Source: Salmonella enterica subsp. enterica serovar Typhimurium str. LT2
GTDB taxonomy: Bacteria > Pseudomonadota > Gammaproteobacteria > Enterobacterales > Enterobacteriaceae
NCBI RefSeq assembly: GCF_000006945.2
Contig: NC_003197.2
Location: forward strand, 2,294,001-2,358,000
Reading direction: 5' to 3'
Length of the DNA stretch: 64,000 nucleotides
A program made the translations under genes and the position numbers. Every line of letters begins with the position of its first letter. Position 1 is the stretch's first letter. Below are positions 46,884-56,917 of the stretch, in pieces. The notes beneath the pieces were generated by a model that did no database searches, had not been told where the DNA came from, and saw only the letters and a list, made by a program, of their open reading frames with translations.

Positions 46884-49250
46884 TCAGTTACGACGCCACT
46901 GAACGTTCAGATAGCTCCCCAGCATCTCCTCCACAAGAGGTCGCAGGCCATCCAAAAATGTCTTTTTCGCGCTCTCCATCGCTCTTGCTCCGATAGTGCG
47001 CTCTGCATCGGTATTACCGACCAGCCCAGACGGTCTCAGCTCTGTGTCAGACAGCATCCGGTACGTTTCCTCATAATCCGATATTTGCTTTTCACGAAGC
47101 GCGTTAACGCGTTCCGGCGCTTTGCGCTCCAGCACTCTGTGTAACGGCCCCCACTGCAGTATCCACTCCCTGAACTCGCTTTTTTCAGCGGCTTTCACCT
47201 GAAGCTCCGCGTCCTGAAGGTCTGTAACCGTCACGCCGGATACGTCAAAGAAACGCATTTCTGACGTCACGCTGGTCAGCCCGAGTGATTTCTTCAGCTT
47301 ATTCTGATACGCCAGCCAGACCTCAATTTCATCAACGAGAGCCAGCGTTCTGACCTTTTCCCGGGCAATCTGTTCCAGTTTTCCCAGACGGAACATCTCA
47401 CGCCCCGTGGCAACCAGCGCCGCGAGATCGTTATCGTATTGCCCTTTTTCTGCATTATGTACCAGCTGTACGTTCTTCATCTGGTGCAAAAAAAATGTGA
47501 CCCGGTCCTCGCAGCTTGAGGTTGCCTCTGTTGCCATAGCAAAGGTGTTTGCTCTTAACGCCTCATCTTCAGCCAGTTGTGCCAGCCAGGACGATATCTG
47601 TGCCTTAAACCCCGCGTCCTTTATGAAGTTTTCCGTCTCACTCAGTCTGTCCAGGAAGAGGCTGAATGCGTCGGCGTTATCTTCCTGTCCGAACATATGC
47701 CATCTGTCTGCAGGAGCCGGTTCCCCCTCCCGGGCAGGCACCAGCCAGTCAGCGGCCGCCAGGTGCAGTGCCCGAGTTTCCCGGGGGGCGGAGGCTCCCG
47801 CCATATCGAATCGTATTATGGGGCCTGAATAGCCAGGCGCGCTGGTGATCTCCCGCAGCGCCTGCAAAGTACGTTCAGACAGTGGGTTCCCTTCCAGATT
47901 TACGGTTGTCTCTGAAGACAGATGAATGAGACTTTCCGGCAGGCGGGTCAGCTGGTTACGATAGACCGACAGCGACAGTAGTCCTGACGGCAGCATCGGC
48001 AGGCTGGTCAGCCGGTTACCAGATACCATCAGCTCCTTCAGTTCTGACGGCAGCACCGGCAGACTGGTCAGCCGGTTACCAGATACAATCAGCTCCTTCA
48101 GTCCTGACGGCAACGCCGGCAGGCTGGTCAGCCGATTATTATAGGCCCACAGCTTATATAATTCTGACGGCAGCGTCGGCAGGCTGGCCAGTTGGTTATC
48201 AGATACCGACAGCTCCTGTAGCCCTGACGGCAACATCGGCAGGCTGGTCAGCTGGTTATTATAGGCCCACAGCTTACATAATTCTGACGGCAGCGCCGGC
48301 AGGCTGGCCAGTTGGTTATCAGATACCGACAGCTCCTGTAGCCCTGGCGGCAACACCGGCAGGCTGGTCAGTTGATTACCAAAGATCCACAGCTTACATA
48401 GTCCTGACGGCAGCGCCGGCAGGTGGGTCAGCGGGTTACTAAAGATCGACAGTTCCAGTAGTCCTGGCGGCAGCACCGGCAGGCTAGTCAGCTGGTTACC
48501 AGAGACCTCCAGCGTCCGCAGTTCTGGCGGCAGCGCCGGCAGGCTGGTCAGATTATTATCAGGAATAACCAGTGTGGTAATATGCGCGGGTAAACAGTCT
48601 GGCAAGGTGGTAAGACCTGATTCTCCCACGTTAAGCACTGCATTGCCATTATTCAGGCAGGCACGCATTTTCTGTACCACTGCTGCACGGCCGCGTGACT
48701 CTTCTGCGGGTGCAGCCCTTCTCCACGCTGACCAGACAGCATCATACTCTGCTGGCGTCTGTGGAGCCGTTGTGGCAGGGAGGAAGGATGTCCTGAATGT
48801 CCCGGATGCCCCTTCCGCGTGTCCTGTGCCCTCCTCACCCTGTGCTGTGTCCAGGGTGAGGCGATGTGTTTCACTGTACCCCTGGCAATTTACGGTATAG
48901 TTCCCGGCATCATCAAGGGTGACTGACAATATCTCCTGACTGTCTTCATCCAGAATACAGAAGTAATTTTCCCCGTGCTGGCCGGAATGAATGCTTTCCT
49001 CCCATCCGGCATACGCGAGCGTCCTGAGCAGTTCAAATCTGTTGATCACATCCTCCCGCGTCGTTCCGGCCGGCGGGTGACAAATCGTCCAGATGCACTC
49101 CAGCGCTTCAGTCTGGTGCGTTGAGCAAAAAAATTCCTTCATTTTTTCCCAGGAACTCATTTCAGGGGGGGTATCAGACCAGGCAATACGATAAATGCGG
49201 CGATTACTGATGGTGGCGGGAAGACATCCGCTTCCAATATGAAAGGGCAT
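46884..49250 (-). CDS. sspH2: SspH2, type III secreted LRR E3 ubiquitin ligase
   Basis: A 788-aa effector of the IpaH/SspH (NEL) family. The N-terminal secretion domain (1-~150) keeps Cys9, palmitoylated in the published protein. Leucine-rich repeats of 20 residues (LTSLPxLPxxLxxLxxxxNQ) run from ~217 to ~436. The NEL ligase domain (~490-788) has the catalytic Cys580 in [10 protein letters not shown]. It ubiquitinates host proteins, reported to act with NOD1/SGT1. It is secreted by the SPI-2 apparatus under SsrB control. It reads the same way as the phage late genes. No frameshift is seen. Confidence 0.96.
47941..48600 (-). repeat. tandem 60-bp repeats coding the sspH2 leucine-rich repeats
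   Basis: Eleven units of exactly 60 bp encode 20-residue LRRs. Units at 48121-48240 and 48241-48360 form a nearly identical 120-bp pair (two-LRR super-unit). Such repeats can gain or lose units in frame. Confidence 0.9.
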
Positions 49251-49369
49251 AACAAAAAACCTTTATAAATTTACATATAGTATCTGTCCGGCAGACATCA
49301 TCTCTTCCTGGTCTTAATTTCACAATAAGGTTATCGGCGGATTCATGGTCGTCCTGACATGGCGGGCTT
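49251..49369. promoter_or_regulatory. sspH2 upstream region
   Basis: The ~120 bp before the sspH2 start are AT-rich (TTTATAAATTTACATATAG at 49261-49279). It should contain the SsrB-responsive promoter known for sspH2, but no precise box could be placed. Confidence 0.4.
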
Positions 49370-49878
49370 CAGAAGGTGCAGAAGAAAAATCCGTTATGAT
49401 GACCGGATGGCGGGACTGTCATTTTACAGCTAAAGTGTCGATTTTTTCAGGGTCGCTTTCCACGATGACCAGATCATCCGGTATCAACGCCCGGGCGTTC
49501 AATTTTCGATTCTGCCTGCCTGCGCAGCTCTTCCGGCGAATAAACCCTTTGAACGACTTTACCGTCTTTAAACTGCCAGCAGCATGAATATCAGCGCGAC
49601 GGTTTTCATCCGTATCAGGCAACTCTGCAACGCTCTGGCCAGCAGGCCACAGCCCGGAAACATCACGCGTAATACACGTAATAACATCGTTATCGTCGTA
49701 GGTAATTTTCAGCGTGTCTGCTGAAAATAATTGCTGGCACCCATACCAGTCCTGACCATCCTCTGATTTAAGATACGCCGCATCGGCGAATAATGTGTCA
49801 TCTGGTTCCGGTGCATACGGAATGAAATTTTTAATATTTAAAAACTGTTTGTTCTTTTTATTTTTTTTCCGCTGTCAT
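49370..49878 (-). pseudogene. tail fibre assembly (tfa) pseudogene with frameshifts
   Basis: The start ATG at 49878 gives MTAEKK and then TAA, because a run of A (49860-49868) has changed length. In the next frame FIPYAPEPDDTLFADAAYLK and DWYGCQQLFSADTLKITYDD are typical Tfa blocks. A second shift near 49575 moves the frame again, after which WQFKDGKVVQRVYSPEELRR is readable. The end is not Tfa-like. Non-functional. Confidence 0.8.
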
Positions 49879-49918
49879 AATTATTCCTTCTTATACACTT
49901 GGGGCTGTCACCCACGTA

Positions 49919-50962
49919 TCACCAACCAGATACTGAATGGGACGTTGTCACCCGAATAGTCATCGCGCCACGCACTCCCATTACCTCAATCACTGCGCCA
50001 GCGAGACAGATATTACCGCAGCCAGTATCCGTGATGATTTTGTTATAAGCGTAAGACCAAGAGCCACGACACATCCAGTAAGGGTGATTGAATGCGCCCT
50101 GAGACTCCAGCCAGACGATAAACTCCGCCGTCGTCCACGGATTATCATCACAGCCGATAATAACTGCGCCATCAAACGCTCGCGCGGCACCGATACGACG
50201 CACAAACAAATCCTTGTCCGGAATATCGCCGCCATTCTGTGATTTTTGTAATGCATCGGCGGCACGACTTATGGTTTCTCGCAAACCAACGTATTCGATA
50301 AGACCGTCAACACTTTTTCCTGACAGCGCCGTCAGGGTTTCGTCCAGCGGCTGCTTGCCCGCCAGTTTATTCAGTACCGTGGTGGCAAAGTTCGGATCAT
50401 TTCCCAACGCGTCAGCCAGTTCCTGCAGGGTGTCCAGTGGCTCCAGTACGGAACCAACCAGCGCGGCAATCAGTTTGCGGACAAACTCCGCGTTTGTTGT
50501 CTGAAGCCCTTTAGCATCGCCTGGCGGCGTCGGTGTGGTCGGCGTTCCAGTGAATGCCGGGCTGTCCAGCGGCGCTTTGGTCCGTACCTCACCCATAACG
50601 GTTTTTACCGCCTTTGGTGTGGCCGCCAGCGCTTCGCTGTCACTGTCCGTGGCACTGCTTAATTTAACGATACCTTTTTTCGTCAGGCTTGCATCTTCCA
50701 GGGAAATCACGTCTGCGATATCCTCGGCCCGTTTCGCGGCCTCTTCGGCTCAGGTTGCCAATTCTCCGGCTGCAGCTCTGCTTTGCGCTGCCAGTGATGC
50801 GCTGGTATCAGATGCGGCGGCGTGGGTGGATGCCTCCGATGCTGATGACTAGGCGGCTGCCGCCGTTCTGGCTGTGTCAGCCGACGCCGCGCTGGCTGAT
50901 GCCTCCCCGGCTTTTGTGGTCGCCGTACCTGCGCTGCTCTCCGCAGATGCTGCGGATGAAGC
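49919..50962 (-). pseudogene. side tail fibre pseudogene with two stops, ending at attR
   Basis: From the right, the reverse strand reads an Ala/Ser-rich stf-type stalk (ASADTARTAAAA) broken by TAG at 50849-50851 and TGA at 50750-50752, then EEAAKRAEDIADVISLEDAS and an intact 263-codon stretch with TKKGIVKLSSATDSD and the LDTLQELADALGNDPNF block. Near 49960 another shift changes the end: the +1 frame gives SAWRDDYSGDNVPFSIWLVI, the expected fibre terminus. The N-terminus is cut by the attachment site. Confidence 0.85.
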
Positions 50963-50978
50963 TGCCGACCAAAATTCC
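50963..50978 (+). repeat. attR core of the prophage remnant
   Basis: TGCCGACCAAAATTCC, identical to the attL core at 36821-36836. It is followed by a diverged copy of the proL terminator. Confidence 0.9.
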
Positions 50979-50987
50979 CCTTGAAAA

Positions 50988-51009
50988 CCAGCCTGTCAGG
51001 GCTGGTTTT
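50988..51009 (+). terminator. displaced original proL terminator copy
   Basis: CCAGCC/GGCTGG stem around TGTCAG, followed by TTTTTTTATG. It is likely the chromosomal proL terminator displaced by integration, with the phage providing the one now next to proL. Confidence 0.75.
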
Positions 51010-51052
51010 TTTATGCCTACAATTAAAAAGTTAGCTGATGCCAGAGACGTTA

Positions 51053-51082
51053 TTTTGCATGAACTGATTTTGCATGAACTGA
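51053..51082 (+). repeat. 15-bp tandem duplication
   Basis: TTTTGCATGAACTGA occurs twice in a row within a 67-codon plus-strand frame (51014-51214). The duplication is in frame (5 codons). The frame has no recognised homology and may be non-coding. The rest of 51010-51407 shows no other gene. Confidence 0.75.
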
Positions 51083-51407
51083 TTGGACATCTTTCCTGTG
51101 CAGTGGTCACAGTAAAGTCAATGCAGGCAACTAACGTAAACCATGTTTGTACTAAAACAGAAAAAGCGCATCTACACCCTATACTGGAAAAAATGTTTGC
51201 AGTGGCAGGTAAATGAGTAAGCAATCTGTCGCAGCAATAATAAAACGTTCTGGTAAGGTAAACGGCCTACCACGCCTTTGTCGCTAACAATTAGCCTCCC
51301 TGTCGCCATAGGGTCGATAACGATCGGCTATTCACAACACGTTTTGTAGACAACGTACGGTGATTAATTACTCCTTCAGCCAGCAACTCGCTAATTGTTA
51401 TTCAACT

Positions 51408-51971
51408 TCAGAAATTATAACTAATTGAAGCACCTACAAAATTATGCCCTGAATTTTTATCCGTAAGTGATCCATTCGAGAAATGCCGGATATAAGCTTC
51501 TGTAGAAAAAGCCCCAAAGTTCCAGCCAAGAAACGCTTTTTCTCCAAAGGTAAATGCAGAATTGACACGCATATCATCTCGCGACTTAGATTTTATATAA
51601 GCCCCCAGACCAATACCGGTATAGATACCAGCGAAATGAACCAGCGCCACATCCTTCGAGATACCCAATACGCCCTGGTTATATTTATTACAGGGAACGC
51701 TGCCAGAATGTTTACTGCAATCATCGCTACCCTTAGCCTTAAATCCTCCTAACTCCAGATTATTTCTTGCCTGTAAAAAGAAAAAATCGCTGGGTTCACT
51801 GTATGTCAGAAAAGCCGTATATAAGTGCTCAACCCCTCCTCTTCTTATACTTTCTCCCGCAGCAAAAGAGATCTGATGCTTGTTGCCCTTGCCAAAAAAA
51901 ACATTATCATTAGCAGAACATGCGAATGCACAAGGTAATAATAGATATATAAATATTCTCTTCATATACAC
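51408..51971 (-). CDS. pagL: PagL, lipid A 3-O-deacylase
   Basis: A 187-aa outer-membrane beta-barrel enzyme. The signal peptide ends around residue 20 (CAFACSA). The active site lies in IRHFSNGS, with His163 and Ser165 in the H-x-S arrangement of the family. Aromatic C-terminus SISYNF. It removes the 3-O acyl chain of lipid A. In Salmonella it is PhoP-activated and kept latent by aminoarabinose-modified lipid A. It is AT-rich, consistent with acquisition. The first start MYM may actually be Met3. It sits between attR and narP. Confidence 0.95.
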   Translation of the reverse strand: MYMKRIFIYLLLPCAFACSANDNVFFGKGNKHQISFAAGESIRRGGVEHLYTAFLTYSEPSDFFFLQARNNLELGGFKAKGSDDCSKHSGSVPCNKYNQGVLGISKDVALVHFAGIYTGIGLGAYIKSKSRDDMRVNSAFTFGEKAFLGWNFGAFSTEAYIRHFSNGSLTDKNSGHNFVGASISYNF

Positions 51972-52700
51972 TCCACCACCATTTCAATGTCAATAGTTAT
52001 TTTTAACCGGCTAACATATTTAAAATTTTCTACGCCACGCTTACGCTCACAGAAACGGCTGATATAGCATCCACACTACGTTCTCCCCTTGAGTCGCCCC
52101 AACGGGTGCTCAAAACGCCGCGAGTGTTGTTCAGGCACATCCAGGATAAGTTATAAGTGAATGACACTCATTTCTGACCACATTTTCATTTATGATAAGA
52201 ATATCGTCAGAATCTCTTTATCGCATAAAAATACCTCTGCTATTGACTTAATATTTAATTTAACAGATGTCGCGGTTTATTCGTTCTGCTCAGATGTATT
52301 TCATTGACATTAATAAAACCATAAATAAATTCAGTTAAAATAATTTGTTAATAATGACAAGCTTTAGACGCTATGACTTTTAATAAGAAATTTCCTGCCA
52401 GTAAAGATAGTCTGGACTTACGGGTGCAAGGGCGCAGCAACATATGCCACACTTCTGTTATGTCACATTGTCCGAAAAAAGCGTCCAGACCAGTATTCAA
52501 CTTCAGGGAGTATTCTGTTTTCTCTCACAACGGGTTGTTTTATCCTTTCTATCGTTCAGCTAATTACTCGCCTGTCACAGGTTTTACTACTTACCCATGC
52601 ACTAATTAGGGTAAAATTTACGCGCTTGACAATGTGGCAAATCTGGACGATTTCCGCGCTGAAAACAATAATCATTCTAATAAAACTCAGGAGATACAGC
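51972..52700. other. intergenic region between pagL and narP
   Basis: 729 bp. The left part holds the pagL promoter; a degenerate PhoP-type direct repeat may lie at 52001-52020 but is weak. The right part ends in the narP promoter (CAGGAGATACAG at the start). A plus-strand frame of 78 codons (52373-52609) has no recognisable feature. I see no RNA gene or mobile element. Confidence 0.5.
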
Positions 52701-53348
52701 ATGCCTGAAGTAACACCTTTTCAGGTGCTTATTGTGGACGACCATCCACTTATGCGGCGAGGTATTCGTCAATTACTGGAACTGGACCCGGCTTTTCATG
52801 TCGTTGCCGAAGCGGGTGACGGGGCGAGTGCGATCGATCTGGCGAATCGCATTGAGCCCGATCTGATCCTGCTGGATCTGAATATGAAAGGTCTGAGCGG
52901 GTTAGATACCCTGAACGCGCTACGCCGGGATGGTGTGACGGCGCAAATTATTATTCTTACCGTCTCGGATTCCGCCAGCGACATCTACGCGCTGATCGAC
53001 GCCGGCGCCGACGGTTATCTGCTCAAAGATAGCGATCCGGAAGTGCTGCTGGAGGCCATTCGCAAAGGCGCTAACGGCGGTAAAGTCTTTAGCGATCGGG
53101 TCAATGAATATCTGCGTGAGCGCGAACGGTTTGGCGCGCAGGAAGATCCCTTTAGTATCCTGACCGAACGAGAGTTAGATGTCTTGCATGAGCTGGCGCA
53201 GGGGCTTTCTAACAAACAAATTGCGTCAGTACTGAATATTTCTGAGCAGACGGTTAAGGTGCACATTCGTAATCTACTTCGCAAGCTAAACGTGCGCTCG
53301 CGCGTCGCGGCGACCATTCTATTTTTACAAACACGCGGAATGCAGTAA
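52701..53348 (+). CDS. narP: NarP, nitrate/nitrite response regulator
   Basis: A 215-aa NarL/FixJ-family regulator. The receiver domain (1-~125) has acidic pocket Asp13/Asp14 and phosphoacceptor Asp59 (LILLDLNMKG). The C-terminal LuxR-type HTH (~150-215) has LTERELDVLHELAQGLSNKQ. It is phosphorylated by NarQ/NarX and activates nap and other anaerobic genes. ATG 52701 follows CAGGAGA. It is convergent with the ccm-nap operon it is expected to regulate. Confidence 0.96.
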   Translation: MPEVTPFQVLIVDDHPLMRRGIRQLLELDPAFHVVAEAGDGASAIDLANRIEPDLILLDLNMKGLSGLDTLNALRRDGVTAQIIILTVSDSASDIYALIDAGADGYLLKDSDPEVLLEAIRKGANGGKVFSDRVNEYLRERERFGAQEDPFSILTERELDVLHELAQGLSNKQIASVLNISEQTVKVHIRNLLRKLNVRSRVAATILFLQTRGMQ

Positions 53349-53357
53349 CAAGCCAGG

Positions 53358-53382
53358 CCCGGTGGCGCCGCGCCACCGGGCC
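53358..53382. terminator. hairpin between narP and ccmH
   Basis: GCCCGGTGGCG/CGCCACCGGGC, 11-bp stem with a 3-base loop. There is no T run. It may end both transcripts or stabilise 3' ends. Confidence 0.55.
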
Positions 53383-53391
53383 GTCAGGGTC

Positions 53392-54435
53392 TTATTTCTC
53401 CTGCGCCAGCCGGATACTGCGCTCTATCACCGCCCGCCGGGCGTCACCCGCCGGCAGTAACTTCAGCATCATCTCCCAGGCCGCCACCGCCTCGCCAAAG
53501 CGCTGCTGCTCAAAGGCGCTGAACGCATACAGGCTTAACACCCGGATATCCGTGTGGTCGCGGCTCACCAGCTGACGCAGCAGCTCCCCGCCGCGGCGGT
53601 TATCCTCCGGGTCGGACGAGCGCGTCAGCGCCTCCGCGTAGCCCAGCGCCGCATCGCGGTTTTTCGGGTCCAGACGGTAAGCGTTTGCATAGGCCCCGGT
53701 GGCGGTACCGGCATTACCCAGTACCATACCGGTGCGCCCCAGCATGAGCCAGCCCTCAACATTGCCGGCATCATTCTGCAGGCGGGTGCGCAGCCCCAGC
53801 GCCAGCCGCGCCATCTCCTCCTCATTCAGCGGCTGCGCCTGCGGGTCCAGCGCCCGCGCCAGCAGTCCCGGCGTCTGCGCCGTTGCCTGCTGCCAGGCCC
53901 TCACCTGCGGATAGCTGCCGGTCTGTGAGTAACTGATGGCGGCCACGACCAGCGCCATAACCACGCCCGGCACGTAAGCACCCCACCCGGCGCGCGGTCC
54001 CGCCGCAGGAATGGCGTCGGCCAGGACGTCCTGTCTGATACGCACCCGCCGGCGCGTGCGGGCGACGATTATCCACCCGCCCGCCACGATGGTGGCCAGC
54101 GGCAGCACCCACAGCAGCACCGTCAGCGGGGTCAGCGGCGGGTCGTAGGTGACGAAGTTGCCGTAGCGCGCCACCATGTAATCGATGATTTCCTGGCGGC
54201 TCTTCCCCTCCTGCATCAGGTCATACACCCTGCGGCGCATGTCGGTGGCTATCATCGCGTTCGAGTCCGCAATGCTGTTGTTCTGGCATTTCGGGCAGCG
54301 CAGCTGCTCCGTGAGCTGGCGGAACTGCTGCTCCTGCGCTTCATCTTTAAACGGCATCACGTCGGTGGTCGCCCGCGCTGACCCGGCGATAACCAGCACC
54401 AGCATCAGCATCACCATGCCCGGTAACAGTCTCAT
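53392..54435 (-). CDS. ccmH: CcmH, cytochrome c maturation haem lyase subunit (CcmH-CcmI fusion)
   Basis: A 347-aa protein. The N-terminal ~135 residues are CcmH: signal peptide, then the thiol motif LRCPKCQNNS near residue 43. Residues ~135-347 are the CcmI-like part with TM segments and TPR-type helices. It reduces apocytochrome and delivers it to CcmF. ATG 54435 overlaps the ccmG stop (ATGA). Codons are extremely GC-rich. Last gene of the nap-ccm operon. Confidence 0.95.
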   Translation of the reverse strand: MRLLPGMVMLMLVLVIAGSARATTDVMPFKDEAQEQQFRQLTEQLRCPKCQNNSIADSNAMIATDMRRRVYDLMQEGKSRQEIIDYMVARYGNFVTYDPPLTPLTVLLWVLPLATIVAGGWIIVARTRRRVRIRQDVLADAIPAAGPRAGWGAYVPGVVMALVVAAISYSQTGSYPQVRAWQQATAQTPGLLARALDPQAQPLNEEEMARLALGLRTRLQNDAGNVEGWLMLGRTGMVLGNAGTATGAYANAYRLDPKNRDAALGYAEALTRSSDPEDNRRGGELLRQLVSRDHTDIRVLSLYAFSAFEQQRFGEAVAAWEMMLKLLPAGDARRAVIERSIRLAQEK

Positions 54436-54989
54436 TGCGCCGCCTCCCGGCTGTATCTGTCCCACAGCGGTTTCAGTTCACTTTCCCATACCCGGGCATT
54501 CAAATCGCCCGCATGGCGGTAGCGGATAATCCCCCTGCCGTCGATGAGGAAGGTTTCCGGCGCGCCGTACACGCCCAGGTCCAGCCCCAGCATCCCGTCG
54601 CTGTCCGATAAACTCAGCGCATACGGGTTGCCCAGTTCCTTTAACCAGGCCACCGCCTTCGCCCGGTCGTCCTTATAGTTCAGCCCCACCACCCGGATAC
54701 CCTGCGCAGAAAGCTGGTTCAGGTACTGATGCTCGGCGCGGCAGGTCGGGCACCAGGTGGCCCAGACGTTAAGCAGCACCGGTTTCCCCTGCGTCAGCAC
54801 CTCCGCCTGATAGTACTGACCCGGCGTCTCCAGCGATTCCAGGCGGAACGCCGGCACCGGCTTTCCGGTCAGTGCCGATTCGAGATTCGTCGGGTCATCC
54901 CCCTGCGCGTTGCGCGCCAGCTGCCACAGCAGCGCCGCGGCAATCAGCAGAAAAATCAGCAGCGGTAATAACAGTACGTTGCGTTTCAT
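54432..54989 (-). CDS. ccmG: CcmG (DsbE), thioredoxin-like cytochrome c biogenesis protein
   Basis: A 185-aa membrane-anchored thioredoxin. The N-terminal anchor is at ~5-24. The active site WCPTC has Cys80 and Cys83. It keeps apocytochrome and CcmH cysteines reduced. Overlaps both neighbours by 4 bp. Confidence 0.96.
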   Translation of the reverse strand: MKRNVLLLPLLIFLLIAAALLWQLARNAQGDDPTNLESALTGKPVPAFRLESLETPGQYYQAEVLTQGKPVLLNVWATWCPTCRAEHQYLNQLSAQGIRVVGLNYKDDRAKAVAWLKELGNPYALSLSDSDGMLGLDLGVYGAPETFLIDGRGIIRYRHAGDLNARVWESELKPLWDRYSREAAQ

Positions 54990-56917
54990 CCGGCCTCCGG
55001 CAATGGTTTACGGCGGCGGTAGCGCGGGTCCGCCAGGCACAGCAGCCCGCCCAGCGCCATCAGCAGTCCCCCGGCCCATATCCAGCGGACAAACGGTTTG
55101 TAGTACAGGCGCACGGCCCACGCGCCGTTGTCCAGCTCCTCCCCGAGCGCGGCGTACAGGTCGCGGGTCAGCCCGCCGTCAATCGCCGCCTCGGTCATCA
55201 CCATCCGGCTGGTGTTGTAGAGCCGTTTCTCCGCGTGCAGCACCGCCTCCGGCTCGCCGTGGCGCGTCACCCCGATGAGGGCCACCCCGCCGCGGTAGTT
55301 GGGCCCGGTGATGTCCCGCACCTCCCGGAAGGTGAAGCGGTAGTCGTGAATGGTCACGCTGTCGCCCGCCCGCATCCGCACGTCACGCTCCACGCTGTAA
55401 TTCTGGCTGAAGGCGATGCCGGTAATCGTCACCGCCAGCCCGAGGTGCGCCGCCACCATTCCCCAGTAGCTGAGAGAGGTTTTCGTGCCGCGGGACACGC
55501 GCTGTACGGCTTCGGCCACCGCCAGCACCGCAATCCAGCAGGCCATCGCCATCCCCACCGCCGTCATGGCGATGATTTTATCTTCCAGCAGCCATGGCAA
55601 AAGTACCGACAGCACCAGGGTGGAGACCAGGGCGGTGAGCAGCAGCGTCCTGATGTTACGCGGCCGGTCCCGGCCCCAGCGCACCAGCGGCCCCACCCCC
55701 AGCAGCAGGGCAAAGGGGACCATCAGCCAGGTGAACATGGTGTTAAAGAACGGCTCCCCCACCGAAATGCTGCCCAGCCCCAGCTGTTTGTGCACCAGCG
55801 GCAGCAGGGTGCCCAGCAGCACCACCAGCATGGCGGCCATCAGCAGGACGTTGTTGCCGAGCAGCAGCGACTCGCGCGACCACAGCGCGTTGTTCACCCG
55901 CGAACGCACCCTGTGCCCGCGCACGGCGAACAGCAGCAGCGAGCCGCCGGTGACCAGCACCATAAAGGCGAGGATAAACATCCCGCGCGCCGGGTCGGAG
56001 GCGAAGGCGTGCACCGACACCAGCACCCCGGAGCGCACCAGGAAGGTGCCCAGCAGGCACAGCGAGAAGGCGCAGATGGACAGCAGCAGCGTCCACGCCT
56101 TAAAGCCGGCGCGCTGTTCGGTGACCGCCAGCGAGTGCAGCAGGGCGGTGCCCGCCAGCCACGGCATAAAGGAGGCGTTCTCCACCGGGTCCCAGAACCA
56201 CCAGCCGCCCCAGCCCAGCTCGTAGTAGGCCCACGCCGAGCCGAGCACGATGCCCAGCGTCAGGAACACCCACGCCGCCAGCGTCCACGGGCGGGCAAAA
56301 CGGGTGAACGCGCTGTCCAGACGCCCGCTCAGCAGCGCGGCGATGGCGAAGGCGAAGGCCACCGAGAAGCCGACATAGCCCATGTACAGCAGCGGCGGGT
56401 GGAAAATCAGCCCCGGGTCCTGCAGCAGCGGGTTCAGGTCGCGCCCCTCCACCGGAAAGGCCGGCAGCGTGCGGGCGAACGGGCCGGAGGTGAACAGGAT
56501 GAACGCCAGAAAACCGGCGCAGACCATCCCCATCACCGCCAGCACCCGGGCGACGATATCCGCCGGCACCTGCCGGCTGAACACCGCCACCGCCAGGGTC
56601 CAGCCGCTCATCAGCAGCACCCACAGCAGCAGCGAGCCCTCGTGCGCCCCCCAGGTGGCGGCCACCCGGTACCACACCGGCAGCTGCGTGTTCGAGTTGC
56701 CGGCGACATAGGCCACGGTGAAGTCGTTAACCACAAAGGCGTGCACCAGCACGAAAAACGCGCCCGCCACGCAGATAAACAGCAGCCAGGCGAACACCCC
56801 GGCCGACGCCATCATCCGCGCGTCACCGCGCGCCACGCCCCACAGCGGGTAAACGGACAGCAGCAGCGCCACGCCGAGCGCCAGGCACAGCAGCGCGTGG
56901 CCGTATTCAGGCATCAT
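54986..56917 (-). CDS. ccmF: CcmF, haem lyase
   Basis: A 643-aa inner-membrane protein with about 15 helices. The WWD motif region is visible as [19 protein letters not shown] near residue 230. It joins haem to apocytochrome c with CcmH. It starts [15 protein letters not shown] at 56917, overlapping ccmE by 4 bp. Confidence 0.96.
   Translation of the reverse strand: MMPEYGHALLCLALGVALLLSVYPLWGVARGDARMMASAGVFAWLLFICVAGAFFVLVHAFVVNDFTVAYVAGNSNTQLPVWYRVAATWGAHEGSLLLWVLLMSGWTLAVAVFSRQVPADIVARVLAVMGMVCAGFLAFILFTSGPFARTLPAFPVEGRDLNPLLQDPGLIFHPPLLYMGYVGFSVAFAFAIAALLSGRLDSAFTRFARPWTLAAWVFLTLGIVLGSAWAYYELGWGGWWFWDPVENASFMPWLAGTALLHSLAVTEQRAGFKAWTLLLSICAFSLCLLGTFLVRSGVLVSVHAFASDPARGMFILAFMVLVTGGSLLLFAVRGHRVRSRVNNALWSRESLLLGNNVLLMAAMLVVLLGTLLPLVHKQLGLGSISVGEPFFNTMFTWLMVPFALLLGVGPLVRWGRDRPRNIRTLLLTALVSTLVLSVLLPWLLEDKIIAMTAVGMAMACWIAVLAVAEAVQRVSRGTKTSLSYWGMVAAHLGLAVTITGIAFSQNYSVERDVRMRAGDSVTIHDYRFTFREVRDITGPNYRGGVALIGVTRHGEPEAVLHAEKRLYNTSRMVMTEAAIDGGLTRDLYAALGEELDNGAWAVRLYYKPFVRWIWAGGLLMALGGLLCLADPRYRRRKPLPEAG

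Larger units (their letters stand above)
36821..50978. mobile_element. degraded lambdoid prophage at proL carrying oafA, sspH2 and a KAP ATPase
   Basis: A 14.2-kb element lies between the duplicated cores. It keeps phage SOS genes, a DUF968 gene, antiterminator Q, a holin/portal fusion, a prohead protease and several tail-fibre genes. It lacks a visible integrase, repressor, replication and terminase genes, so it should be unable to excise or form particles on its own. Cargo genes are intact while phage genes are broken. The element is known in S. Typhimurium as the region bearing oafA and sspH2. Confidence 0.88.

Noticed and set aside
47941..48600. Regular 60-bp periodicity considered as a CRISPR array
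   Set aside because: The units are contiguous coding repeats translating to leucine-rich repeats of SspH2, with no spacers and no cas genes nearby.
52001..52020. Possible PhoP box before pagL
   Set aside because: PhoP control of pagL is known, but the direct-repeat match read on the minus strand is too degenerate to place with confidence.
52373..52609. A 78-codon plus-strand frame upstream of narP
   Set aside because: It has no clear ribosome site and no recognisable domain; it is left as part of the intergenic description.
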